Both the position numbers and the translations under genes were made by a program. A model generated the notes under the pieces. That model searched no databases, was not told the origin of the DNA, and saw nothing but the letters and a program-made list of their open reading frames with translations. From positions 1 through 62,099 of the forward strand of contig NZ_JAPDOD010000052.1 of the NCBI RefSeq assembly GCF_027587205.1: a stretch of 62,099 nt of DNA, in the 5' to 3' direction. This document shows positions 45,371-54,786 of the stretch, piece after piece (within the stretch, counting starts at the first letter, position 1; every line of letters starts with the position of its first letter). Origin of the DNA: Solirubrobacter ginsenosidimutans (GTDB taxonomy: Bacteria > Actinomycetota > Thermoleophilia > Solirubrobacterales > Solirubrobacteraceae).

Positions 45371-46528
45371 GTGACGCTGGCCGACGTCGCCCGCTCGCTC
45401 TCGGTCTCCCCCGCCACGCTGCGCCGCTGGGTGGCGGAGGGGATCGTGCCGCTGCGCGACGGCGAGTGGACGCCGGCGGCGTTGGCGCAGGCGCGGCTCG
45501 TCGCCCGTCTGCGCGCCCGCGGGCACTCGCTCTCGCAGGTGCGGACCGCCGCCAAGCAGGGGCGGCTGGCGTTCGGCTATCTGGAGGACCTCTTCCCGGA
45601 TGCCGACGTCGAGTTCTCGCTGGCCGAAGCCGCGCGCGAGACCGGCCTCGAGCCTGAGCTGATCCGCCGGATCTGGAGCGCCGCCGGATTCAACGCCGCG
45701 TCGGTCGAGCACCTGACCGCGGACGACCTGGCGCTCCTGGCCCGCTTCAGCGCGGTGCTGGACGCCGGGCTGCCGCTGGTCGCGTTCCTGCAGCTCGTGC
45801 GGGTCTATGGGCTGGCGCTGGCGCAGATCGCCGACGCCGAGGTGAAGCTCTTCCACCTGTTCGTCCACGAGCCGCTGATCCGCGACGGCGCGCCGGTCCT
45901 GGAGATGGCGGAGGAGCTCTCGGACCTCGCCTCGGAGCTGCTGCCGCTGACCGGGCCGATCATGGACTCCGTGCATCAGCGACTCCTGCAGCACTTCCTC
46001 GAGCAGGACGTCGTCGGGCACCTCGAGCTCGTGTCCGACGAGGCCGACCTCGGGCGGGTGCGGGTGGCGATCGCGTTCGCCGACCTCGCGGGCTACACGC
46101 GGCTGACCGAGGAGGTGGGGGAGGAGGAGGCGCTCGAGGTCGTCGAGCGCTTCATCGAGCTCGTCGGTGCGACGCTGCCCGACGACGCCCGCGTGGTCAA
46201 GACGATCGGCGACGAGGTGATGGTCGTGGGCACGGACGTGGTCGGGCTCGCCGACTGGGCCGTCGGGCTCGTCGCCTTGTCGACCGAGCGCCCGCTGCCG
46301 CGGATCGGCCTGCACTACGGCAGCGCGCTGTACCGCGACGGCGACTACTACGGGCGGGCGGTCAACCTCGCCGCGCGGGTGGGAGCGCGGGCGACCGGCG
46401 GCGAGGTCCTGGTCACGCGTGAGGTGCGTGAGGCGGCGGGGCGCAACCTCTCGTTCGCCGCGATCGGCGAGGTCAAGCTCAAAGGCTTCGACGAGGCCAC
46501 CGAGCTCTTCCTGGCGGGGCTGCGGTGA
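45371..46528 (+). CDS. Class III adenylate cyclase with MerR-type HTH N-terminus
   Basis: 385 residues. The first 65 residues look like a MerR-type DNA-binding domain (TLADVARSLSVSPATLRRWVAEGIVPLRDGEW, then a RARGHSLSQV helix); a second such helix region follows (FSLAEAARETGLEPELIRRIW). The catalytic half has AFADLAGYTRLTEEVG (metal Asp), VKTIGDEVMVVG (Lys and Asp) and RAVNLAARVGARA (Asn and Arg), so cyclase activity is expected. Combining HTH and cyclase suggests cAMP synthesis linked to DNA or promoter binding. Overlaps tilS by 4 bp. Confidence 0.82.
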   Translation: MTLADVARSLSVSPATLRRWVAEGIVPLRDGEWTPAALAQARLVARLRARGHSLSQVRTAAKQGRLAFGYLEDLFPDADVEFSLAEAARETGLEPELIRRIWSAAGFNAASVEHLTADDLALLARFSAVLDAGLPLVAFLQLVRVYGLALAQIADAEVKLFHLFVHEPLIRDGAPVLEMAEELSDLASELLPLTGPIMDSVHQRLLQHFLEQDVVGHLELVSDEADLGRVRVAIAFADLAGYTRLTEEVGEEEALEVVERFIELVGATLPDDARVVKTIGDEVMVVGTDVVGLADWAVGLVALSTERPLPRIGLHYGSALYRDGDYYGRAVNLAARVGARATGGEVLVTREVREAAGRNLSFAAIGEVKLKGFDEATELFLAGLR

Positions 46529-47817
46529 AGGTCCTGGTGCTGCTCTCGGGCGGGCGGGACTCGGTCTGCCTGCTGGACCGGATGCTCGCCTCGGCGTCTT
46601 CGGTGTGGGCGCTGCACGTCAACTACGGGCTGCGCGGCGCGGAGTCCGACGCCGACGAGGCCTTCTGCGTCTCGCTCTGCGCGCGCCTGGGGGTCTCGTT
46701 GTCGGTGCTGCGGGCGGGTGAGCCGGTGGGCAACGTGCAGGCGTGGGCGAGGGAGGTGCGCTACGCGGAGGCGGAGCGGCTGGCGGCGGAGCGCGACGCG
46801 CTGATCGCGGTCGGCCACACGGCGACCGACCAGATCGAGACCGTCCTCTATCGCCTGGCGGCCTCGCCGGGCCGGCGGGCGCTGCTGGGCATGCCGGAGC
46901 GCTCGGGCCGTGTCATCCGGCCGCTCTTGGGGATGACGCGCGACGAGACCGCCGCGTACTGCCGCGCCCGGGGGTTGGGGTGGCGCGAGGACTCCTCGAA
47001 CGCCTCGTCTGCGCGGGGCCTGATCCGCGCGACGATCCTCCCGGCGCTGCGTGAGCTGCACCCGGCGGCCGAGAGGAACCTCTTGGCGACACTTGCGGCG
47101 CTGCGCGACGAGGCGACGGTGCTCGACGCCGCGGTCGACGCCGCGCTCACCGAGCGTCGAGTTTCTCGCGTAGAGCTCGAGAAACTCGACGCTCGCGGCG
47201 GGGGCGGCGGGGCGGCGGGCGGTGTCGAGCTCGCCGCGCTGCCCGCCCCGCTGGCGCGGCTCGTCGTGCAGCGTCTGGCCGACGACGCCGCCGGTGGGCG
47301 CGCGCCGTCGCTCGCCGCTCACGCGGACGACGTGATCGCCCTCGCGGGGCATGACGGGACCGCCGCGCTCGACCTGCCCGGAGGTTTGCGCGCCATCTCT
47401 GAATACGGTCGCGTCAGGATCGAGCTCCTTGCCGCGACCACGATCCCCATGAGCGCGGAACTCTCGATTCCCGGGCGGGTCGCCTTCGCCGGCGGCGAGG
47501 TGATCTGCGAGCGCGGGGAGTTCCCGATCGCCGACGGGACCCTCGCGGCGGACGCCCTGGCACCCACGCTGGTGGTGCGGACGTGGCAGCCAGGTGACCG
47601 GATGCGCCCGCTCGGGCTCGGCGGCAGCAAGTCGCTGCAGGACCTCTTCACCGACCGCAAGGTCCCGCGTGAGCGGCGTCATCGGCTGCCTGTGGTGGTG
47701 TCCGGCGGCGAGATCGCGTGGGTGCCGGGTGTGGCCACGGGGGAGCGCTTTCGGGTCGAACCGCACAACCGGGCCCGGGTGCGGCTGGCCTGGCGCCTAG
47801 ACTGCGCGGCCCCATGA
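46525..47817 (+). CDS. tilS: tRNA(Ile)-lysidine synthase with an in-frame palindromic insertion
   Basis: 430 residues. PP-loop SGGRDS (residues 8-13), VGHTATDQIETVLYRL, LLGMTRDETAAYCRARGL, and the C-terminal domains ending in TWQPGDRMRPLGLGGSKSLQDLFTDRKVPRERR. It makes lysidine at C34 of tRNA(Ile2) and should be essential. A 45-bp palindromic repeat (47151-47195) encodes the stretch ERRVSRVELEKLDAR between two helical segments and is followed by GGGGGAAGG; this looks like a tolerated insertion. GTG start overlaps the cyclase stop. First gene of the tilS-hpt pair. Confidence 0.9.
   Translation: MKVLVLLSGGRDSVCLLDRMLASASSVWALHVNYGLRGAESDADEAFCVSLCARLGVSLSVLRAGEPVGNVQAWAREVRYAEAERLAAERDALIAVGHTATDQIETVLYRLAASPGRRALLGMPERSGRVIRPLLGMTRDETAAYCRARGLGWREDSSNASSARGLIRATILPALRELHPAAERNLLATLAALRDEATVLDAAVDAALTERRVSRVELEKLDARGGGGGAAGGVELAALPAPLARLVVQRLADDAAGGRAPSLAAHADDVIALAGHDGTAALDLPGGLRAISEYGRVRIELLAATTIPMSAELSIPGRVAFAGGEVICERGEFPIADGTLAADALAPTLVVRTWQPGDRMRPLGLGGSKSLQDLFTDRKVPRERRHRLPVVVSGGEIAWVPGVATGERFRVEPHNRARVRLAWRLDCAAP
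47151..47195. repeat. 45-bp palindromic repeat inside tilS
   Basis: CGAGCGTCGAGTTTCTCG, loop CGTAGAGCT, CGAGAAACTCGACGCTCG: a perfect 18-bp stem. It is 15 codons long, so it leaves the frame intact. Second copy of the repeat at 39396-39440; the pair G-C in one copy is C-G in the other. Confidence 0.9.
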
Positions 47818-48347
47818 GCGAAGAGATCGGCGAGATCCTCGTCCAGGCGGACGACCTGCAACACCGCATCCGGGCGATGGCAGAAGAGATCGCTCGCGAC
47901 TACGAGGGCAAGGACCTGCTCCTGATCGGGGTCCTGAAGGGCGCCTTCCTGTTCCTGGCCGACCTCATGCGTCATCTGGACGTCGGCTGCGAGGTCGACT
48001 TCATGGCCGTCGCGTCGTACGGCTCCTCGACGGAATCGTCGGGCGTCGTGCGCATCCTGAAGGACCTCGACGCGCCGCTGGAGGGCCGCCACGTCCTGAT
48101 CGTCGAGGACATCGTGGACTCCGGGCTGACGCTGCAGTACCTGATGCGGACCCTCAAGGGCCGCGGGCCGGCCTCGCTGGAGGTGTGCGCCCTGCTGACC
48201 AAGCCGAGCCGCCGGACGGTGGAGCTCCCGGTGCGTTACACCGGGTTCGAGATTCCTGACAAGTTCGCCATCGGCTATGGGCTTGACTACGCTGAGCGAT
48301 ACCGGAACCTGCCTTATGTGGCGGCGCTGGTACTGACGGACGATTGA
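47814..48347 (+). CDS. hpt: Hypoxanthine phosphoribosyltransferase
   Basis: 177 residues, usual length. PRPP loop VLIVEDIVDSGLTLQYL, early LLLIGVLKGAFLFLADLMRHL, DFMAVASYGSSTESSG, and purine contact FAIGYGLDYAERYRNLPYV. It salvages hypoxanthine (and guanine) to nucleotides. ATGA overlap with tilS, the standard order in this phylum. Confidence 0.93.
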   Translation: MSEEIGEILVQADDLQHRIRAMAEEIARDYEGKDLLLIGVLKGAFLFLADLMRHLDVGCEVDFMAVASYGSSTESSGVVRILKDLDAPLEGRHVLIVEDIVDSGLTLQYLMRTLKGRGPASLEVCALLTKPSRRTVELPVRYTGFEIPDKFAIGYGLDYAERYRNLPYVAALVLTDD

Positions 48348-48522
48348 CCGATTGTCGGCGCTCTGACCCCAACCGTGAGCCGTTCACCTTCCTCGTTCGT
48401 TAGGGAAGGCAAAGGAACTCGCACCACACTGCCCGCACCCACTTGGGCCCTTCGAATCCCCTGGTAGCCTTGACTCTCTTGACTCGCCGTATCACTTTCG
48501 CGCGCGGGATGCGCGCCGGCTC

Positions 48523-50508
<1,986 letters not shown>

Positions 50509-50531
50509 TCCCGTCTCGGCAAGACCTTCCG

Positions 50532-50555
50532 CGCGCGTCCCTTCGGGGGCGCGCG
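50532..50555 (+). terminator. Terminator of ftsH
   Basis: CGCGCGTCCC, UUCG-type tetraloop, GGGGCGCGCG: a 10-bp stem (one G-U pair) with a TTCG loop, followed by TCGTGTTT. Strong intrinsic terminator 24 bp after the stop. Confidence 0.85.
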
Positions 50556-50582
50556 TCGTGTTTAAGCGCCACGCGGCGGTAA

Positions 50583-50675
50583 GCCGGCGCCGGCGTCGCG
50601 GCCGGGATCTACCTGTTCCTGCTGAACCGCGAGCGAGTGGCGGCGACGCCCGAAGGCATCGTCACGCCGGTCTAG
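50583..50675 (+). pseudogene. Small membrane-protein remnant
   Basis: Right after a stop codon the frame reads AGAGVAAGIYLFLLNRERVAATPEGIVTPV and a TAG stop. It has no start codon. It looks like the end of a small membrane protein whose beginning has been lost. Confidence 0.3.
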
Positions 50676-50875
50676 CCGAAGTTCGGGCCCGAGAGCTGGG
50701 CGTGGAACGTGGCGATCTCCGTCACGGCCGCGCCGACGAAGGCGGCGTGCGAGCGCGCGATATCGCGCTCCAGGTCGGCCATGTAGGACCCGATGCGGGC
50801 GACGCCCGTCTCCTCGGCGAGGTGACGTTCGGCGTGCAGTTCAAGCAGTTGGTTGTGGAGTTCGAAGGCGGACAT
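50672..50875 (-). CDS. Hypothetical small protein
   Basis: 67 residues from ATG 50875 (MSAFELHNQLLELHAERHLAEETG...). A helical protein with YMADLERDIARSHAAFVGAAVTEIATFHAQL. Codon use looks coding and the sequence is well-formed, but no family is recognised. On the same strand as the small gene at 50965 and the Lrp-type gene. Confidence 0.5.
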   Translation of the reverse strand: MSAFELHNQLLELHAERHLAEETGVARIGSYMADLERDIARSHAAFVGAAVTEIATFHAQLSGPNFG

Positions 50876-50964
50876 CGTGGAGAAGAGATTCGCAGTGCTG
50901 TCGTTGATACACGCGGGGGCGACCACGCGTCTTGCGGTGCGTGGTCCCCACCTGGGGGGTGCGG

Positions 50965-51144
50965 CTAGCGCGAGGGTGTGAGGAGTTGGGTGGCGGCGGT
51001 CGAGAGTTGCAGGATCACGTCGGCGTGCTGCTCGGGGGTCCTGGCCTGTTGCGCCGAGGCGAGCGTCGCACGTACTGCGTCGAGGTTGTGGGCCTGGATC
51101 ATCAGAGCGGGACTGTTGGCTTGGATCTCCATGGTCTCAGTCAT
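50965..51144 (-). CDS. Hypothetical small protein
   Basis: 59 residues (MTETMEIQANSPALMIQAHNLDAVRATLASAQQARTPEQHADVILQL...). Amphipathic helical sequence, no known domain. Start ATG 51144; GTG 51150 and TTG 51156 are also possible. It lies 20 bp downstream of the Lrp-type gene and may be co-transcribed with it. Confidence 0.4.
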   Translation of the reverse strand: MTETMEIQANSPALMIQAHNLDAVRATLASAQQARTPEQHADVILQLSTAATQLLTPSR

Positions 51145-51164
51145 CGTCACGCCCAAACCTGTGT

Positions 51165-51659
51165 TTAGGCTGAACGTCGGCTGTGGACGGATGTCGCTCG
51201 GAGCGGAAGTGGGGACGAAGGCTTCAGTTCCGCGAGTCGCAGCAGCGTTACAAGACGTGACGCACCGCCGCGGGTGGACAGGCGCGAGAGCGTCACGTGC
51301 AGCTCGGCCACGTCGTGTGCGACGAGCATCAGGATCGCGTCGATCTCGCCCGCGACGCTGTCGGCGGAGATCACGTGGTCAAGCGAGGCGACCTCCGCCG
51401 CGAAGCGCCGCTCCGCCGCGTCGTCGTGGCGCGCGAGCGTGACCAGCAGGTAGACCTGCAGCGCGAAGCCGGCGGTGGCGGAGTCCAGCCGCGCGGTGAT
51501 GTGGCGGATCACGCCCGCCTCCTTCATCCGCCGCACCCGGTTGAGGGTCGCGGCGGGCGAGAGACCGACGATCCGGGCCAGCTCCACGTTGGGGCGGTCC
51601 GCGTCGGTCTGGAGCTCCTTCAGTAGTCGAACATCGATTTCGTCCAGTGCAACGGCCAT
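51165..51659 (-). CDS. Lrp/AsnC-family transcriptional regulator
   Basis: 164 residues. N-terminal HTH: LDEIDVRLLKELQTDADRPNVELARIVGLSPAATLNRVRRMKEAGVI. The C-terminal RAM domain (AGFALQVYLLVTLARH...DHVISADSVAGEIDAILMLVAHDVAELH) binds amino acids and builds octamers. Divergent from the EamA exporter gene; the palindrome 51662-51680 right at its start suggests autoregulation and control of the exporter. Confidence 0.9.
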   Translation of the reverse strand: MAVALDEIDVRLLKELQTDADRPNVELARIVGLSPAATLNRVRRMKEAGVIRHITARLDSATAGFALQVYLLVTLARHDDAAERRFAAEVASLDHVISADSVAGEIDAILMLVAHDVAELHVTLSRLSTRGGASRLVTLLRLAELKPSSPLPLRATSVHSRRSA

Positions 51660-51661
51660 AC

Positions 51662-51680
51662 GACGAAACAATATTCCGTC
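51662..51680. promoter_or_regulatory. Candidate Lrp-type operator
   Basis: GACGAAACAATATTCCGTC: an imperfect palindrome with an AT-rich centre in a GC-rich genome, 3 bp before the regulator's start codon and 62 bp before the exporter gene. Confidence 0.5.
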
Positions 51681-51742
51681 AGAGGCCCGAACTGGGCGAT
51701 CCACACAAGTCGCAAGCGATTGCGGCCGAAGATGCTCTTGTC

Positions 51743-52666
51743 ATGGTCAATGGTCGCCGTCATACCGCCCTTGCGGCGTTGGTCACCGCGGGCCTCCTCT
51801 GGGGGCTCACGGTCCCGCTGTCGAAGCTCGTCCTGGACTGGCTCGACGGCGGCACGCTCACCGTCGTGCGCTTCGCGCTCGCCGCGCCGGTGCTCGCCTT
51901 CGCCGCCCGCAAGCACCTCAAGGCCGCGTTCACGCCCCGGGTCCTCGCCGCGGGCGCGGTCGGCTACGGCCTCGTGATCGTGCTTCAGAACCTCGGCATC
52001 GAGCGGACCTCGGTCAGCCACGCCGCGCTGATCGTCGGCGCCACGCCGGCGCTCGTCGCGCTCTTCTCGGTCATCTCCGGCCGCGGCAATTGCGCCCCGA
52101 TCGCCTGGGCCGGCTTCGCGCTGGCGCTGGCCGGCGTCGGGATCGTCGCGGGCGGGGGCGGGGGAGCCTCGACGCTCGGCGGCGACGCGATCGTCCTGCT
52201 CTCGGTCTCGATCAGCGCCACCTTCGTCGTCATCCAGCCGTCGCTGCTGGCCGGGCGCGACCCGTTCGCCGTCTCGGCCGTGCAGATGCTGGGCGGCCTG
52301 CTCGCCGCGCTGCCCAACGCGCTGTCGGAGGGCCTGCCGCACGCGCCCGCGGGTACGACGCCCGTGCTCGCGCTGGCCGCGCTCGTCACCGTCGGCACGG
52401 TCGGGCCGTTCGCGCTGTTCGCCTACGGGCAGTCGCGCGTCGACCCCGCGCTGGCCGGCACGTTCCTCAACCTCGAGCCGCTGGTCGGCACCGCCGCGGG
52501 CGCGCTCGCGTTCGGGGACCCGTTCGGCCCGATGCAGCTGGTCGGTGCCGCGGTGATCCTCGCCGGGATCGCGCTCTCCACCACGCCCACAGACGGCCGC
52601 CCGCCGCGCCCGCGCAGGCGGCTCGTGTGGCAGCCCCTCTGGCGGGGTGCGGCTCACCGCACCTGA
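51743..52666 (+). CDS. EamA-family (DMT) exporter
   Basis: 307 residues, ten membrane helices in two EamA repeats: LAALVTAGLLWGLTVPLSKLVL at the start of the first half, IVLLSVSISATFVVIQPSLLAG at the start of the second, and PLVGTAAGALAFGDPFGPMQLVGAAVILAGI at the end. The family exports amino acids and metabolites; the divergent Lrp-type regulator points to an amino acid. ATG 51743 begins the first helix directly. Confidence 0.85.
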   Translation: MVNGRRHTALAALVTAGLLWGLTVPLSKLVLDWLDGGTLTVVRFALAAPVLAFAARKHLKAAFTPRVLAAGAVGYGLVIVLQNLGIERTSVSHAALIVGATPALVALFSVISGRGNCAPIAWAGFALALAGVGIVAGGGGGASTLGGDAIVLLSVSISATFVVIQPSLLAGRDPFAVSAVQMLGGLLAALPNALSEGLPHAPAGTTPVLALAALVTVGTVGPFALFAYGQSRVDPALAGTFLNLEPLVGTAAGALAFGDPFGPMQLVGAAVILAGIALSTTPTDGRPPRPRRRLVWQPLWRGAAHRT

Positions 52667-52673
52667 AGAGACA

Positions 52674-52920
52674 GGGCAACTCCCTCCCACTCCGAGAGGG
52701 AAAAGAGGAATCTACGTATCAAGCAGCGCCCCTCGAAACTCTCTTCCAACATGACCCTCCTGGCCCCCCGACCCGACCGCAGCCTGACTCCCCACACCTT
52801 TGTGGTCCCGGTGGTCCGCGAGCTCCCCAACTCCTCCTCTGATCCCCTCCCCGCTACCGGGTTTCTCCCCTCCTCCTCGACCTGGTAGCTCCTCCTCCTC
52901 GACCATCCACTGATCCCTCT
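52674..52920 (+). other. Pyrimidine-rich non-coding stretch with CCUCC-bearing hairpin loops
   Basis: About 250 bp with no credible gene, strongly C/T-rich on the plus strand and full of CTCC/CCTCC. Hairpins: CCCTC/GAGGG (52682-52700, loop CCACTCCGA) and ACCGGGT/ACCTGGT (52856-52886, loop TTCTCCCCTCCTCCTCG); an alternative TGGT/ACCA stem (52883-52905) also loops out CTCCTCCTCC. The loops are complementary to ribosome-binding sites. It could be a 3' UTR or a small RNA. Confidence 0.4.
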
Positions 52921-52923
52921 ACC

Positions 52924-52958
52924 GGCCGCGCCTGAGTCCTCCTCCCTCAGGCGCGGCC
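52924..52958 (+). terminator. Strong stem-loop with TCCTCCTCC loop
   Basis: GGCCGCGCCTGAG, 9-nt loop TCCTCCTCC, CTCAGGCGCGGCC: a perfect 13-bp stem just before the folP promoter box TAGCGT (52961-52966). No long U-tract. It should end the upstream transcript; its loop is again anti-ribosome-site in sequence. Confidence 0.65.
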
Positions 52959-52974
52959 AGTAGCGTTTAAGGCC

Positions 52975-53799
52975 TTGTCCTTCCAGATCATGGGCGTCGT
53001 GAACGTCACGCCGGACTCCTTCTCGGACGGGGGCGCGTTCGACGACGCGGCGCAGGCCGTCGACCACGGCCGCCGGTTGGCCGCCGAGGGCGCGGTGATC
53101 CTCGACGTCGGCGGCGAGTCCACCCGCCCCGGAGCGGCGCCCGTGCCCGCCGAAGAGGAGCTCGAGCGGGTCGTGGGCGTGGTCCGCGGCCTCGCCGGCA
53201 CGGCGCGGGTCTCCATCGACACGATGAAGCTCGTCGTCGCGGAGGCGGCGGTCGACGCGGGTGCGAGCTACGTCAACGACGTCACCGCCTTCCGCCACGA
53301 CCCCGAGCTGGCCGCGTTCGTCGCCGACAAGGACCTCGACTGCTGCCTGATGCACATGCTCGGCGAGCCGCGGACGATGCAGCGCGACCCGCGCTACACC
53401 GACGTCGTCTCCGACGTGAAGGCGTTCCTGACCGAGCGGATGGCGGCCGCGACCCGCGCCGGCGTCAAGGAGGAGCGCATCCAGCTCGACCCGGGAATCG
53501 GCTTCGGCAAGACGATCGAGCACAACCTCGAGCTGCTGCGGCGGCTGCAGGAGCTGGCCGACCTCGGCCGCCCGCTCGTGATCGGCACGAGCCGCAAGTC
53601 GTTCCTCGGCAAGATCACCGGGCGCGATGTCACCGAACGCGTCCCGGCGACCATCGCCACCTGCGTGATGGCCTACGAACGCGGAGCGAGCGTGTTCCGC
53701 GTGCATGACGTCGCGGCGGTCGCGGACGCGCTCAAGGTGGCTGATGCTACGGTCGCGGGATGGCCGATGACGAGCCCGAGGACTACGACGACGACCTGA
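52975..53799 (+). CDS. folP: Dihydropteroate synthase
   Basis: 274 residues. IMGVVNVTPDSFSDGG, ILDVGGESTRPGAAPV, VSIDTMKLVVAEAAVDAGASYVNDVTA, IQLDPGIGFGKTIEHNLELL and VIGTSRKSFLG are all present. It joins p-aminobenzoate to the pterin diphosphate. The N-terminus is unusually short. TTG 52975 lies 8 nt after TAGCGT (52961-52966), so the mRNA is probably leaderless. It overlaps folB by 40 bp. Confidence 0.92.
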   Translation: MSFQIMGVVNVTPDSFSDGGAFDDAAQAVDHGRRLAAEGAVILDVGGESTRPGAAPVPAEEELERVVGVVRGLAGTARVSIDTMKLVVAEAAVDAGASYVNDVTAFRHDPELAAFVADKDLDCCLMHMLGEPRTMQRDPRYTDVVSDVKAFLTERMAAATRAGVKEERIQLDPGIGFGKTIEHNLELLRRLQELADLGRPLVIGTSRKSFLGKITGRDVTERVPATIATCVMAYERGASVFRVHDVAAVADALKVADATVAGWPMTSPRTTTTT

Positions 53800-54191
53800 G
53801 CGAGGACGACGACGAGGAGGGCCTGGAAGTCGGGGTCACGATCGAGATCGTCGGCCTGTCGCTCTACACGCACCACGGCGTCACGCCCGAGGAGCGCAAG
53901 ATCGGGCAGCGGATCCTGCTCGACGTCCGGTTCGACGCCGGCGAGCCCGATGCGCTGATCACCGATCGCGTCGAGGACACGATCGACTACGGCGAGGTGT
54001 GTCAGGTGATCGCGCTGATCGCCCAGGCGCAGTCCTACAAGACGCTCGAGCGCCTGTGCGCGGTGATCGCGGACCGGCTGGCCTCCCAGTTCGGCGCGGA
54101 GAGCGTCACCGTGAAGGCCTCCAAGCCCGAGCCCCCGATCCCGCTGCCGGTCGAAGAGGTTTCGGTCGAAGTTTGGCGCGAGGAACGTTAG
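53760..54191 (+). CDS. folB: Dihydroneopterin aldolase
   Basis: 143 residues. An extra acidic N-terminus of about 25 residues (EDYDDDLSEDDDEEG) precedes the domain: VTIEIVGLSLYTHHGVTPEERKIGQRILLDVRFDA, DTIDYGEVCQVI, YKTLERLCAVIADRL, VKASKPEPPIP. Makes 6-hydroxymethyl-dihydropterin. A TACGGT box (53748-53753) 6 nt before the ATG suggests an internal leaderless promoter in the end of folP. Confidence 0.9.
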   Translation: MADDEPEDYDDDLSEDDDEEGLEVGVTIEIVGLSLYTHHGVTPEERKIGQRILLDVRFDAGEPDALITDRVEDTIDYGEVCQVIALIAQAQSYKTLERLCAVIADRLASQFGAESVTVKASKPEPPIPLPVEEVSVEVWREER

Positions 54192-54258
54192 TTCGTTTCC
54201 GGCGATCGATCGTGGATGCCACGGCGGCGAGGGCCCGCGAGAATCGGCGGAACCGGAC

Positions 54259-54275
54259 TTAGTACTCACTAACAT
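54259..54275 (+). promoter_or_regulatory. -10 box and operator of the TetR-MMPL pair
   Basis: The palindrome TTAGTACTCACTAA (54259-54272) overlaps TAACAT (54270-54275), which lies 7 nt before the ATG at 54283. A typical autorepressed TetR start. Confidence 0.6.
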
Positions 54276-54282
54276 GTAGGGC

Positions 54283-54786
54283 ATGGCACCCCGCCGCTCC
54301 GCCGAAGACCGCCGTGAGGAGATCACGGGCATCGCCCTTCGCCACTTCGCGGAGGGCGGCTACCACGGGACCTCGACCGAGGCGATCGCGCGCGAGGCGG
54401 GCATCTCGCAGCCGTATCTGTTCCGGCTCTTCCGCACCAAGCGCGACCTGTTCCTGGCATGCGCGGACCGCTGCTATGCCAACGTCGCGAAGGTCTTCGC
54501 GGACGCCGTCGCGGCCGCGCCGGACGAGACACCGCTGGAGGCGATGGGCAGGGCGTACGAAGAGCAACTGCTCCCCAACCGCCACATGTTGCTGTTCCAG
54601 ATGCAGAGCTACGCGACGAACGAACCCGAGATCCGCGCTCACGTGCGCGCCGGATTCGTCGAGCTGGTGCGCACGGTGTCGGCGATGGCCGGGTTCACGC
54701 CTGAGGAGGCCTGGAGCTTCTTCGCGTACGGGATGCTGCTGAACGTCACGACGGCGCTCGACTTCCCGCGCGAGGCCTGGGAGTGA
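54283..54786 (+). CDS. TetR-family repressor of the adjacent MMPL exporter
   Basis: 167 residues. HTH: RREEITGIALRHFAEGGYHGTSTEAIAREAGISQPYLFRLFRTKRDLF. The C-terminal part is short and ends in FAYGMLLNVTTALDFP. It overlaps the exporter gene by 4 bp (GTGA), so the two form one unit, as common for drug-sensing TetR-exporter pairs. Confidence 0.88.
   Translation: MAPRRSAEDRREEITGIALRHFAEGGYHGTSTEAIAREAGISQPYLFRLFRTKRDLFLACADRCYANVAKVFADAVAAAPDETPLEAMGRAYEEQLLPNRHMLLFQMQSYATNEPEIRAHVRAGFVELVRTVSAMAGFTPEEAWSFFAYGMLLNVTTALDFPREAWE

Noticed and set aside
48366..48374. TCTGACCCC resembling half of the 1319-1404 palindrome
   Set aside because: Only 9 bases match and no palindrome is formed.
48470..48495. 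Promoter with TTGACT upstream of ftsH
   Set aside because: Two TTGACT hexamers are present, but the TATCAC after them is at the wrong distance for both (14 or fewer bases), so no promoter is claimed.
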